The notes under the pieces were generated by a model. That model was not told the DNA's origin. It saw only the letters and a program-made list of their open reading frames with translations, and did not search any database. A stretch of DNA of 13,079 bases from Desulfosporosinus sp. UBA5188 (lineage in GTDB: Bacteria > Bacillota > Desulfitobacteriia > Desulfitobacteriales > Desulfitobacteriaceae), in NCBI GenBank assembly GCA_002413075.1, contig DHWG01000014.1:788-13866 (forward strand). The letters are read 5' to 3'. Position numbers and translations under genes: made by a program. Of this stretch, positions 1 to 6,776 are shown one piece after another (position 1 is the first letter of the stretch; the number at the start of each line of letters is the position of its first letter).

Positions 1-1880
1 CCCTTCTTGCCTTTGACTTGGAGCAGAAACTTGCCGCATTCCGGGCATTTATTGCGCGTCAAGTTGTCATGCTTAAAGGTTTGAGCACTGCCAATAACCG
101 TTGCTACTAATTGAGTCGCATACCCTCTGATCCCGGTCATAAACGCCTGGCTGCTCGCTCGACGTTTGCTAATTTCGGTTAATTGTTGTTCCCATTTGGC
201 GGTTAGTTCCGGCGATTTCAGTTCGACCGGAACCAAACCGATGAGTTGAATTCCCTTAGACGTGGGGATGATTTCTTTGCCCTGTCGATTCATATAAAAG
301 GAATTAAAAAGCTTTTCAATAATTTCAGCCCGTGTTGCTGGCGTACCCAGACCGTGGCTTTGATCCATCACTTCCCTTAGCAACTGATTATCGATCAATT
401 TCCCGGGATGTTCCATGGCCGTGAGCAAAGTGGCCTCAGTATGTCTGGCAGGTGGTTTTGTTTTACCCGTTGCTAACTGAACGGATAGGTTTTTAAGAAT
501 CTCCCCTTTACGAAGCTCTGGGAGAGTTTGTACGGAGTCTCCGTCTTCAAAATCCTCGTCTGATTTGCCAGGTCCTTCATAAACCTTCCGCCAGCCTTTG
601 AGTCTCACGACTTTACCCTTCGCAGTGAAGATTTCGCCTTTTATTCCCACCTTCACCTGTGTTTGCTCATATTCAAATGCGGGTGAGAGTACCGCGATGA
701 AACGTTTGACAATTAAATCATAAATTTTAAACTCTTCATCGCTAAGCCTAGAGAACGTCGCGGGTTGTTCCGTTGGGATTAAAGCGTGGTGATCCGATAC
801 TTTAGAGCCATCAACAAACCGTTTGGTGATGATCAGTTTATTTCGCAAGATGCTTCGCGCCAACTCCACATAAGGGCCCTGGGCAATGCTTTTTAGACGT
901 TCGGGCAAAGTCGCTACGATATCTTCACTAATATGATGAGAATCAGTTCGTGGATAGGTCACTATTTTATGATTTTCATAAAGTTGTTGCATAACTGAAG
1001 AGGTCGTTTTGGCGGAGAATCCATATTTACGATTCGCATCTCGTTGTAACTCCGTCAGATCGTAGGCCAGTGGATGAAGTTCCTTCTTGGCCTCTTTTTT
1101 AACCTCCAACACTTCCCCTGTTTGTCCGGTCACTTTGGCCACCAGTTGATCTGCTTTAGTTTTATCGAAGAGTCGATTTTGGCCGTTTCTATCCTGCCAA
1201 CGCAACGTCATACCAGGAGCTACGACATTTATGGACCAATAGTCTTTGGGAACAAACTGTTTAATTTCCTCCTCCCGTTCCACAACCATGGCTAGCGTCG
1301 GTGTTTGAACTCGCCCGGCAGAAAGCTGGGCATTATATTTACACGTCAAAGCTCGGGTGACATTAAGTCCGATGAGCCAGTCTGCTTCTGCACGGCATTC
1401 AGCTGCAGCATAAAGCGCTTCATACTCCCTGCCAGGTTTTAAGTTGTTAAAGCCATCCTTAATAGCTCGCTCGGTTAAAGACGAGATCCATAAACGTTTG
1501 ATGGGTTTTCGCCAACCCGCTTTTATAATAATCCAGCGTGCGACCAGTTCGCCTTCCCGCCCGGCATCCGTTGCTATGATGAGGTCATCAATCTCTGGAC
1601 TTCTCATCAAATTCTTAACCACCCCAAATTGTTTAGAGGTCTCTTTCATAACGACCAAGTCCATTTTTGCGGGTAGCATAGGCAGGTCTTCCATCTTCCA
1701 GGTTTTATATTTTTCGTCATAGGCTTCGGGGTCTGCCAACGTTACTAAGTGACCTAATGCCCAAACCACAATATATTTAGGCCCTACGAAACATCCATTA
1801 CCCTTTTGATGGCAATTCAGAATTTTCGCCACTTCGCGGCCAACAGAAGGTTTTTCAGTCAAAACTAAGGTCTTTCCCAT
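1..1880 (-). CDS. topB: DNA topoisomerase III (type IA), 3' end beyond window
   Basis: Type IA topoisomerase that cuts and rejoins one DNA strand through a tyrosine-phosphate link, used in decatenation and resolving recombination intermediates. My translation from the ATG at 1880 stays open to the window edge (626 residues visible; the family is usually about 700-730). It starts MGKTLVLTEKPSVG, with the TOPRIM glutamate at residue 9. The TOPRIM metal motif DAGREGE is at residues 105-111, and the active-site tyrosine is Y309 in YPRTDS. A zinc-ribbon-like CPEC pair (C612, C615) begins just before the edge, so the missing part should be the rest of the C-terminal zinc region. The motif DAGREGE and the Tyr position fit the Bacillus TopB branch rather than topoisomerase I. 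A GGA-containing ribosome site lies about 8 bases before the ATG. It reads in the same direction as the transporter upstream, 75 bases away, but probably has its own promoter. Confidence 0.95.
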   Translation of the reverse strand, partial: MGKTLVLTEKPSVGREVAKILNCHQKGNGCFVGPKYIVVWALGHLVTLADPEAYDEKYKTWKMEDLPMLPAKMDLVVMKETSKQFGVVKNLMRSPEIDDLIIATDAGREGELVARWIIIKAGWRKPIKRLWISSLTERAIKDGFNNLKPGREYEALYAAAECRAEADWLIGLNVTRALTCKYNAQLSAGRVQTPTLAMVVEREEEIKQFVPKDYWSINVVAPGMTLRWQDRNGQNRLFDKTKADQLVAKVTGQTGEVLEVKKEAKKELHPLAYDLTELQRDANRKYGFSAKTTSSVMQQLYENHKIVTYPRTDSHHISEDIVATLPERLKSIAQGPYVELARSILRNKLIITKRFVDGSKVSDHHALIPTEQPATFSRLSDEEFKIYDLIVKRFIAVLSPAFEYEQTQVKVGIKGEIFTAKGKVVRLKGWRKVYEGPGKSDEDFEDGDSVQTLPELRKGEILKNLSVQLATGKTKPPARHTEATLLTAMEHPGKLIDNQLLREVMDQSHGLGTPATRAEIIEKLFNSFYMNRQGKEIIPTSKGIQLIGLVPVELKSPELTAKWEQQLTEISKRRASSQAFMTGIRGYATQLVATVIGSAQTFKHDNLTRNKCPECGKFLLQVKGKK

Positions 1881-1919
1881 GTCATACATCCTATCTTTTG
1901 TAGTCATAGTCTAGTTATA

Positions 1920-1947
1920 TATTTAGAAGATTGCTGATAAACGTCAA
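1920..1947 (-). promoter_or_regulatory. possible topB promoter
   Basis: On the minus strand TTGACG (1942-1947) is followed after 16 bases by TAAATA (1920-1925), a fair -35 but weak -10. It lies partly at the 3' edge of the transporter's downstream gap, about 40 bases before the topB start. No hairpin terminator separates the two genes, so read-through from the transporter is also possible. Confidence 0.35.
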
Positions 1948-1954
1948 GGGTAAT

Positions 1955-2938
1955 TTAATAAGGTCCTTCCCGAAGAAATGCTTCTTTCGGAAGCCTTCTT
2001 TGGTAGTTCACGATGATTACGCCCAAAGCAACAAGACCTAAAGCTATAAACATATTCAGAGTCAGATGTTCTCCGGGAATGAACAAAGCCGACAAAATAG
2101 CTCCGGAGACGGGTGTCATAAACTTATAGACACTAATTTCTCCCGCTTTATTGTATTTCAAAATAGCATACCAGAGTGAAAACGCCGTTGCGGAGAGAAA
2201 AGCGGAATAGATCAGGAGCAGCATGGCTTTGTTTGTAAAGATCATAGCCTGCGGCTTTAGCCCAGGCAAACCGACCGCTATCAGAAGCAGGGAACCTAAA
2301 AGCATTTGCCATGCCGTTAGAACAAAGGGATGAACCTCTTTCGAAATCCGTTTCGCTAAAATTGTTCCTAAAGCACTCACGAAGCCTGATAGAAGCATGA
2401 AGCCTTCACCCTTCCAGGAGAAATCGAAGTTGAAATGTTGTCCAGAATTGATCATGATAATGCCCGAAAAGCCTGCAATCAAGCCGATAATCTTACGCCA
2501 ATCTAGCCGGTCATCCACATAAATAAAGTGGGCTAAGACAACCACAAAGAAGATACCCGCCGAGGATAAAATAGCGGCTTTCATCCCGGTGGTATGAGCC
2601 AATCCATTATAGAAAAAGAAGTACTGCAAACTGATTTGCAGCAAACCCAGCAGAAATAGCTGAGGCAATATCTTCCGCTGAACCTTTGCCGACTGACGAA
2701 TACCTATGACAAGTAGAAGGAAAATAAGTAAAGATGACAGGAAAAAACGTATTCCGGCTAGTACAATGATTGCAGATCGGTCGTCCGGGGAAATGCCGAG
2801 CTCTACATAACTTACTTTCAAGACTGGGAAGGCGCTTCCCCAAAGCACCGCACAAAACAAGGCAATAATAACAACCCAATATTTATTGGTTAAATATTGG
2901 CCGAGACCGTGTTTTCTTTTTTCTGAAACCGAGTTCAT
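1955..2938 (-). CDS. EamA/DMT-family transporter (RhaT-type permease)
   Basis: Predicted inner-membrane exporter of the drug/metabolite transporter superfamily, substrate unknown. The protein (327 residues from the chosen start, the usual family length) reads as about ten hydrophobic helices in two EamA repeats: the first opens with VVIIALFCAVLWGSAFPVLK, and the second is about residues 175-315, starting near the GFMLLSGFVSALGTILAKR stretch. A basic tail (YQRRLPKEAF) fits a cytoplasmic C-terminus. An ATG six bases further upstream (2944) is also in frame, but AAAGGAA abuts it directly, while it sits 6 bases from the ATG at 2938, so I chose 2938. It has its own sigma-A-like promoter, so it is likely a single-gene unit. 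The neighbours (topB, HD-GYP) give no hint about substrate. Family call is firm; transported compound cannot be deduced. Confidence 0.92.
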   Translation of the reverse strand: MNSVSEKRKHGLGQYLTNKYWVVIIALFCAVLWGSAFPVLKVSYVELGISPDDRSAIIVLAGIRFFLSSLLIFLLLVIGIRQSAKVQRKILPQLFLLGLLQISLQYFFFYNGLAHTTGMKAAILSSAGIFFVVVLAHFIYVDDRLDWRKIIGLIAGFSGIIMINSGQHFNFDFSWKGEGFMLLSGFVSALGTILAKRISKEVHPFVLTAWQMLLGSLLLIAVGLPGLKPQAMIFTNKAMLLLIYSAFLSATAFSLWYAILKYNKAGEISVYKFMTPVSGAILSALFIPGEHLTLNMFIALGLVALGVIIVNYQRRLPKEAFLREGPY

Positions 2939-2944
2939 AGTCAT

Positions 2945-2951
2945 TTCCTTT
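2945..2951 (-). promoter_or_regulatory. ribosome binding site deciding the transporter start
   Basis: AAAGGAA on the minus strand ends exactly where the first ATG (2942-2944) begins, leaving no spacer, but lies 6 bases before the second in-frame ATG (2936-2938). This spacing favours the shorter protein. Confidence 0.65.
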
Positions 2952-2976
2952 CAACGGTGATTCTTTCTATTGTTAA

Positions 2977-3005
2977 ATTCTAATGCTTAAAGGAGAATTG
3001 GTCAA
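2977..3005 (-). promoter_or_regulatory. sigma-A-type promoter for the EamA transporter
   Basis: Minus strand TTGACC (3000-3005), exactly 17 bases, then TAGAAT (2977-2982). Both hexamers match five of six consensus positions. The -10 box ends about 40 bases before the start codon, giving a short leader. This is the best-looking promoter in the window. Confidence 0.7.
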
Positions 3006-3034
3006 ATCAATTGATAGTTTACTAGCCAGTTCGC

Positions 3035-3080
3035 ACACGTTCTCGAGGGGCACGATTGATCGTGCCCCTCGAGAACGTGT
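3035..3080 (-). repeat. perfect 22-bp inverted repeat, 2-base centre
   Basis: Arms 3035-3056 and 3059-3080 are exact reverse complements around a TG centre; the outer pair is ACACGTTC/GAACGTGT and the inner core is GGGCACGAT-TG-ATCGTGCCC. Neither strand shows a T-run after the stem, so it is not a standard intrinsic terminator, though it lies between the HD-GYP stop and the transporter promoter and could block transcription. The inner core recurs near 12545. It may be a dispersed palindromic (REP-like) element. Confidence 0.85.
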
Positions 3081-3154
3081 CTGTCTAAACAATGCGGACA
3101 ACTAAGATACGGCGCAGAAACAGAACCATCGCTAGGTCCTGATAAGTTCCAAAA

Positions 3155-4513
3155 TCAAGGTTCCTGATGTCCGCTTAGCAAGTTGCCCAAGGAAAGTTCA
3201 TTGTCCTTGGCTTCATAGGAATTGGTGAAGAAGCCGTCTCCCAATTCGCTTTTCAGTTCTAGAAAGGCATCCACAACCTTTAGATCAAAGTGTGTTCCAC
3301 GACAGCGAACTATTTCAACGACAGCCTTATCGATCGGCCACCCCTGTTTATAGGGACGAGTCGAAAGCATCGTATCTAAGGCATCACACAAAGCTACAAT
3401 ACGAGATTCAATGAGAATTTCTTCCGCTTTGAGCTGATTAGGATAGCCCCCTCCGCTGTATTGTTCGTGATGTTGGATAATTATTTTGGCTACTCTTTCC
3501 ATACCCTTATTACTCTCCAGGATCTTATAACCAATCAGGGAATGGCCCCTGATTACTTTAAACTCATCCTCAGTAAGTTTTCCTGGCTTTTGCAAAATTG
3601 CTTCGCAAATTCCTAACTTACCAATATCATGAAGCAAGGAGCCTCGTTTCAAATCATACATCTCTTCAGTCGTAAAATTAAGTTTCGCACCAATAGCGGT
3701 AGCATATTTGGCTACAGTGAGAGAATGCCCTAGTAAACTGTTCTCCCGAGCATCGATTATGTGAGACAGAGTTATAAGGAGCTGCTCATTATTATCTTTT
3801 AATAACTCGTTATAGTCTTGAAGTTGGGCGTACTGAGTTTCCTTGTCTTTAACAAAAAGATACATATTATACCGCATAAGGAGTAGAGGGAGAACAAAAC
3901 CCAAAAGACCAAATAAGTGAAATTCGTTATATGTTGCTGCCAGTATCCAGCCTACAAAGGCAACGAGCACATAACTGACAAGGACCCACTCCAATGATTT
4001 TCTCCATATTGTAAACAATTTTATATGAGAACTGATAGACACAATAATAGAAACAGATAATATGTCTAACAAAACAAATGCAGAAATAGTAAAAAGCATA
4101 GGTAAAATATTTTCCGTGCACAATAATACTCCATTTTTCAGATGCAGTGAATTCCAAACTAAAAAAGTAATATATGTAACATTAATGGTTTCAGTAAGAT
4201 TGAAAATAAACTTAAATGGTGACACTATTCTTGGAAATATGACTATTGAAAGTCCATAACAGAATGCAAATAACAAGAGCTCCAGTGGGTTAAACAACAT
4301 AACTGCAGCCAGTATAATTGCTGACCCAGCCGAAACATTCATTTCCTGTTCATTAACACTAAAAGCTTTTAATCGTAGAATTTCAAACATACTCCCGAAA
4401 ACTATAAAAGGTATTAATCGAGAGAAAAGTATGCTACTAGGGGAATTCTTAAGGACATAATAAAAAATTATGCTTGTAAGCATAACATGAAAGGCTATAT
4501 ATACTTTGGCCAT
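3155..4513 (-). CDS. membrane HD-GYP domain protein (predicted c-di-GMP phosphodiesterase)
   Basis: Predicted to hydrolyse cyclic-di-GMP at the membrane's inner face. The 452 residues divide into an N-terminal half (about 5-222) of some seven or eight hydrophobic segments, a short coiled-coil-like linker rich in Q, L, N and E (224-250), and an HD-GYP domain. Ligand positions are present: H263, the HDIGK motif (H295, D296), H324, HHE (348-350), GYP (356-358) and D377 in CDALD, then TRPYKQGW. The loop before GYP reads SGG where DGS or DGT is usual, a small departure that leaves the metal ligands intact. The membrane half is not one I can name; it would sense something in or through the membrane. 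The ATG at 4513 has no clear ribosome site. A CTG codon at 4531, 7 bases after AGGGGGG (4539-4545), is a speculative alternative adding six residues. It lies downstream of the protease with only a hairpin between, so co-transcription is possible. Confidence 0.92.
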   Translation of the reverse strand: MAKVYIAFHVMLTSIIFYYVLKNSPSSILFSRLIPFIVFGSMFEILRLKAFSVNEQEMNVSAGSAIILAAVMLFNPLELLLFAFCYGLSIVIFPRIVSPFKFIFNLTETINVTYITFLVWNSLHLKNGVLLCTENILPMLFTISAFVLLDILSVSIIVSISSHIKLFTIWRKSLEWVLVSYVLVAFVGWILAATYNEFHLFGLLGFVLPLLLMRYNMYLFVKDKETQYAQLQDYNELLKDNNEQLLITLSHIIDARENSLLGHSLTVAKYATAIGAKLNFTTEEMYDLKRGSLLHDIGKLGICEAILQKPGKLTEDEFKVIRGHSLIGYKILESNKGMERVAKIIIQHHEQYSGGGYPNQLKAEEILIESRIVALCDALDTMLSTRPYKQGWPIDKAVVEIVRCRGTHFDLKVVDAFLELKSELGDGFFTNSYEAKDNELSLGNLLSGHQEP

Positions 4514-4553
4514 TGCTGTTAACTTATTCAGTGTATGACCCCCCTAAAACGTT

Positions 4554-4586
4554 AGTAGAAAGCAGTCCTTCAGACTGCTTTCTACT
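4554..4586 (-). terminator. 14-bp hairpin between protease and HD-GYP genes
   Basis: Arms AGTAGAAAGCAGTC (4554-4567) and GACTGCTTTCTACT (4573-4586) are exact complements around a 5-base loop. It begins about 20 bases after the protease stop codon. No T-run follows on the minus strand, so it may be a weak terminator, an RNA stability or processing element, or a partial block that lets some transcripts reach the HD-GYP gene. Confidence 0.5.
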
Positions 4587-4606
4587 CGTATTAATAGGCA
4601 GCTTAA

Positions 4607-6073
4607 CTAACTATTCCAGAATTCGGTCCAAGATAGCTTCGTCCAAGACAACTTCGTCCAAGATAGCTTCGTCCAAGATAACTTCGTCCAATCAATCGCT
4701 GAACCACTATCCACCATATAGGAAGACATTGGCCACGAGTTATTATACTGAGGAAGTTCAGCCAACTTCTTATCATCTTTCGCTATCTCTACTGCTTTTT
4801 TAGCATTAATGACGCCAGCTGTATCCGTCATATTCTTGTACGGAACGTCTGTCGCCAGTAAAATCGATTTGATTTGATTGGGTGTCAATACTGGATTGGC
4901 CTCCAGCATGAGGGCAATCGTACCGCTAACCATCGGTGCGGCCATTGACGTTCCACTCATTTGAAGATAGTTTTTGTTGATAACTGCCTCTGGATGTTCG
5001 ATCGCTAAAATCGCATCGCTCTTTGACACGAGGGAAATAATATCCGTTCCCGGTGCTGTGACCTCAGGTTTGAGAACTCCCTGAGCTGTGAAGCCATGCT
5101 TAGACCATTGCGCGAGTTCAGATTCTCTAGCCGTCTCTTGCCCCTTGCCATCAATCGCTCCTACCGTAATAATATAAGGATCGTTTGCAGGCGCATAGTC
5201 AATATCGGTGGGATTGATCCGATCGTTCCCTGCAGCCGCAACAACGGTAATTCCATTGAGCCAAAGCTGTTCAACGGCTGCGCTTAGGGGGCTGTCTATA
5301 TAGGACCCAGCAGTAGAAGATGAAACGGAGAGGTTTACGACCTTTATATTATAATCATCTTTATGCACATAAACCCACTGCAAACCTAATAATAAGTCGA
5401 TTTCAGATAAGTTACCCTGATCGTCCCCTAATTTAACATTAATCAAATTGGCTTCAGGAGCTATCCCGGTAACTTCATTCATTCCTTTGCCATTTATGAT
5501 ACCTGCCACATGGGTTCCATGTCCATACAAATCATCTGGTGTTGTCGCCTTGGGATTGATTGCTATAGACCGAACAACATTTAAGCTAGATTTACTAAAG
5601 GAATCCGATCCAACGCCACTGTCCAACACAGCGATGGTCACACCCTTTCCCTTCTCTCTGACATCGTCGGCTTCTACAATTTCCCGGTAATCGTTCTCTA
5701 ATTTTGCAGGACGAGTAAATAGGTTTTTCTCCCCTATTTTCAATGTTTCCCCTAAGTCCTCAGTCATTTTAACTGAGTGGCTTATAGAATAGCGTAAGAC
5801 ACCCTCTTGTTGACCCAATTTCATCAATGAATCTGTCGGAACCTTTGCAACGAATCCGTTAATTATTGGGGTCTCTGCAACAAGTGTTCCTCCCACCGAC
5901 TGCAGTAACGCCACCGTGGGACTTCCTGGCAGTTTTTGAACAATAACTTCAACAGTTTTCGGTTTAGAATATTGACTCTCCGAAGTGATCATGTTGGATA
6001 ATTTAGGAGCACCTATGAGGGTTGCTAACAAGAGACAGCCAATACTTGCTATCACTTTTCTTCTATGTTTCAA
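4607..6073 (-). CDS. secreted subtilisin-like S8 serine protease with WTKLS repeat tail
   Basis: Exported serine protease. Numbered from the TTG at 6073 (488 residues): a signal sequence with a basic KHRRK start and a hydrophobic core (residues 6-20); an I9-type inhibitory propeptide (about 40-105); then the S8 catalytic domain with D151 (VLDSGV), H185 (HGTHVAG), oxyanion N283 (AAAGND) and S376 (SGTSMAAP), all present, so the enzyme should be active. The domain ends near residue 435. The tail carries DWTKLS and three more WTKLS units, then WTEFWNS. An ATG 42 bases upstream (6115) is in frame but has only a weak AAAGAA directly before it, and it would put 14 hydrophilic residues before the signal; GGAGGTGA sits 7 bases before the TTG, so I prefer the TTG. 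The substrate is unknown. The repeats are not the S-layer or LPXTG anchors I would expect; attachment or substrate contact is a guess. Confidence 0.93.
   Translation of the reverse strand: MKHRRKVIASIGCLLLATLIGAPKLSNMITSESQYSKPKTVEVIVQKLPGSPTVALLQSVGGTLVAETPIINGFVAKVPTDSLMKLGQQEGVLRYSISHSVKMTEDLGETLKIGEKNLFTRPAKLENDYREIVEADDVREKGKGVTIAVLDSGVGSDSFSKSSLNVVRSIAINPKATTPDDLYGHGTHVAGIINGKGMNEVTGIAPEANLINVKLGDDQGNLSEIDLLLGLQWVYVHKDDYNIKVVNLSVSSSTAGSYIDSPLSAAVEQLWLNGITVVAAAGNDRINPTDIDYAPANDPYIITVGAIDGKGQETARESELAQWSKHGFTAQGVLKPEVTAPGTDIISLVSKSDAILAIEHPEAVINKNYLQMSGTSMAAPMVSGTIALMLEANPVLTPNQIKSILLATDVPYKNMTDTAGVINAKKAVEIAKDDKKLAELPQYNNSWPMSSYMVDSGSAIDWTKLSWTKLSWTKLSWTKLSWTEFWNS
4619..4693 (-). repeat. 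15-bp tandem repeat encoding WTKLS
   Basis: Four full 15-base units run at 4626-4640, 4641-4655, 4656-4670 and 4671-4685, with partial flanking copies on both sides. They encode WTKLS in frame within the protease. Trp, Thr, Lys and Ser codons are identical in all units; only the Leu codon varies (TTA, CTA, TTG, CTA in reading order), so every difference is silent. Confidence 0.92.
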
Positions 6074-6080
6074 AGACAAC

Positions 6081-6088
6081 TCACCTCC
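6081..6088 (-). promoter_or_regulatory. strong ribosome binding site setting a TTG start for the protease
   Basis: GGAGGTGA on the minus strand is fully complementary to the 16S tail and lies inside the longer in-frame reading. It is 7 bases from the TTG at 6071-6073 and only 1 base from another TTG at 6077-6079. It makes the upstream ATG at 6115 unlikely to be the main start. Confidence 0.7.
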
Positions 6089-6142
6089 AATAAATTTATT
6101 CGAATATTTTGACATTTCTTTTCAAAACCTAGTTCCTTCTGC

Positions 6143-6170
6143 TACTATCGTAGTATTATAATAATACTAC
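6143..6170 (-). promoter_or_regulatory. dyad control region of the protease, overlapping a TATAAT box
   Basis: A perfect 21-base palindrome, arms GTAGTATTAT (6150-6159) and ATAATACTAC (6161-6170), is joined to a third half-site TACTA (6143-6147), giving TACTA-TCG-TAGTA followed by TACTA again. A perfect TATAAT (6155-6160, minus strand) lies within the palindrome, about 40 bases before the ribosome site's upstream edge region. No good -35 is seen 16-18 bases upstream. I read this as a promoter core covered by a repressor or activator site; the regulator is unknown. Confidence 0.55.
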
Positions 6171-6200
6171 TTTGAGGCTAGGATTGTATAGATACCCAGG

Positions 6201-6242
6201 AAAAATAGGGACAAACGGAACCCCATGGGGGTTCCGTTTGTC
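6201..6242 (-). terminator. intrinsic terminator of the ask-ybaK operon
   Basis: Arms GACAAACGGAACCCC (6210-6224) and its exact complement (6228-6242) form a 15-bp stem with a 3-base loop directly after the TAA of the deacylase gene. On the minus strand the stem is followed by CCTA and five Ts (6201-6205). It separates the operon from the protease gene downstream. Confidence 0.85.
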
Positions 6243-6749
6243 TTAAATATCCTTTAAATATTCCATATCATCAATGATCGACAATGTTGCTGGATTTTGG
6301 ATGACGTCTACCCACTGTCCGTTCGTCAGTTCCTTTAGCTCATCAATGTTTAACTTAATTGCCGTATTGGGTGCACCCGCTGCCGGAAAAACATGACTAT
6401 ATAATTGCAAGGAATAATCAAGATAAATAGGAATGGTTTGTTTTAAACCAAAAGGGCATACCCCACCAACAGGATGCCCCGTTACCTCCATAACTTCTAT
6501 GGCTTCAGGCATTTTGGCCTTAGCTTTAAAGAGATCTTTAAACTTCCTGTTATCTAAACGTTGATCCCCAGCCATGAGGATCATCACAAAGTCTTCTTTA
6601 AGTTTGAACAGCAATGATTTGGCAATTTCTCCAGGGTTAACACCCAAGGCCTCAGCCGCTTTAGCGACCGTGCTTGTATCCCCAAAGGTTAATATTTTGA
6701 TGTTTTTTTCACGTTGTTTTAGAAAGGCTTCGACCATTTCAACCGACAT
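6243..6749 (-). CDS. YbaK/ProX-family aminoacyl-tRNA deacylase
   Basis: Cytoplasmic editing enzyme family that hydrolyses mischarged tRNA, such as Cys-tRNA(Pro) or Ala-tRNA(Pro). At 168 residues it has the normal single-domain length. Visible family marks are AKSLLFK (catalytic-region lysine K44), the loop GHPVGGVCPFG (91-101) and the glycine turn AAGAPNTAIKL (124-134). The N-terminal 35 residues match the usual helical opening with the T-[ASP]-x-AAEALG-like stretch. AGGAGGT at 6754-6760 sits 4 bases before the ATG, supporting the start. It follows the aspartate kinase gene by 27 bases and ends in a shared terminator, so the two are probably co-transcribed; no functional link between them is obvious. 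Which amino acid it edits cannot be told from sequence alone; the GHPVGGV motif places it nearer the YbaK/YeaK type than the ProRS INS domain. Confidence 0.9.
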   Translation of the reverse strand: MSVEMVEAFLKQREKNIKILTFGDTSTVAKAAEALGVNPGEIAKSLLFKLKEDFVMILMAGDQRLDNRKFKDLFKAKAKMPEAIEVMEVTGHPVGGVCPFGLKQTIPIYLDYSLQLYSHVFPAAGAPNTAIKLNIDELKELTNGQWVDVIQNPATLSIIDDMEYLKDI

Positions 6750-6776
6750 ATTGACCTCCTATTTTGCGAATCAGGT

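Noticed and set aside
1074..1722. Two plus-strand frames of 73 and 92 residues
   Set aside because: Antisense to topB, whose catalytic motifs are in the same region.
2988..3106. Short plus-strand frame after AAAGGAG with a TTG codon, running through the palindrome
   Set aside because: Spacer of only about 2 bases, frame consists largely of the palindrome, and no conserved features.
4513..4803. Plus-strand 96-residue reading frame rich in SSK repeats
   Set aside because: It is the antisense of the WTKLS repeat and protease tail; the repeat pattern is inherited from the real gene and it lacks its own ribosome site.
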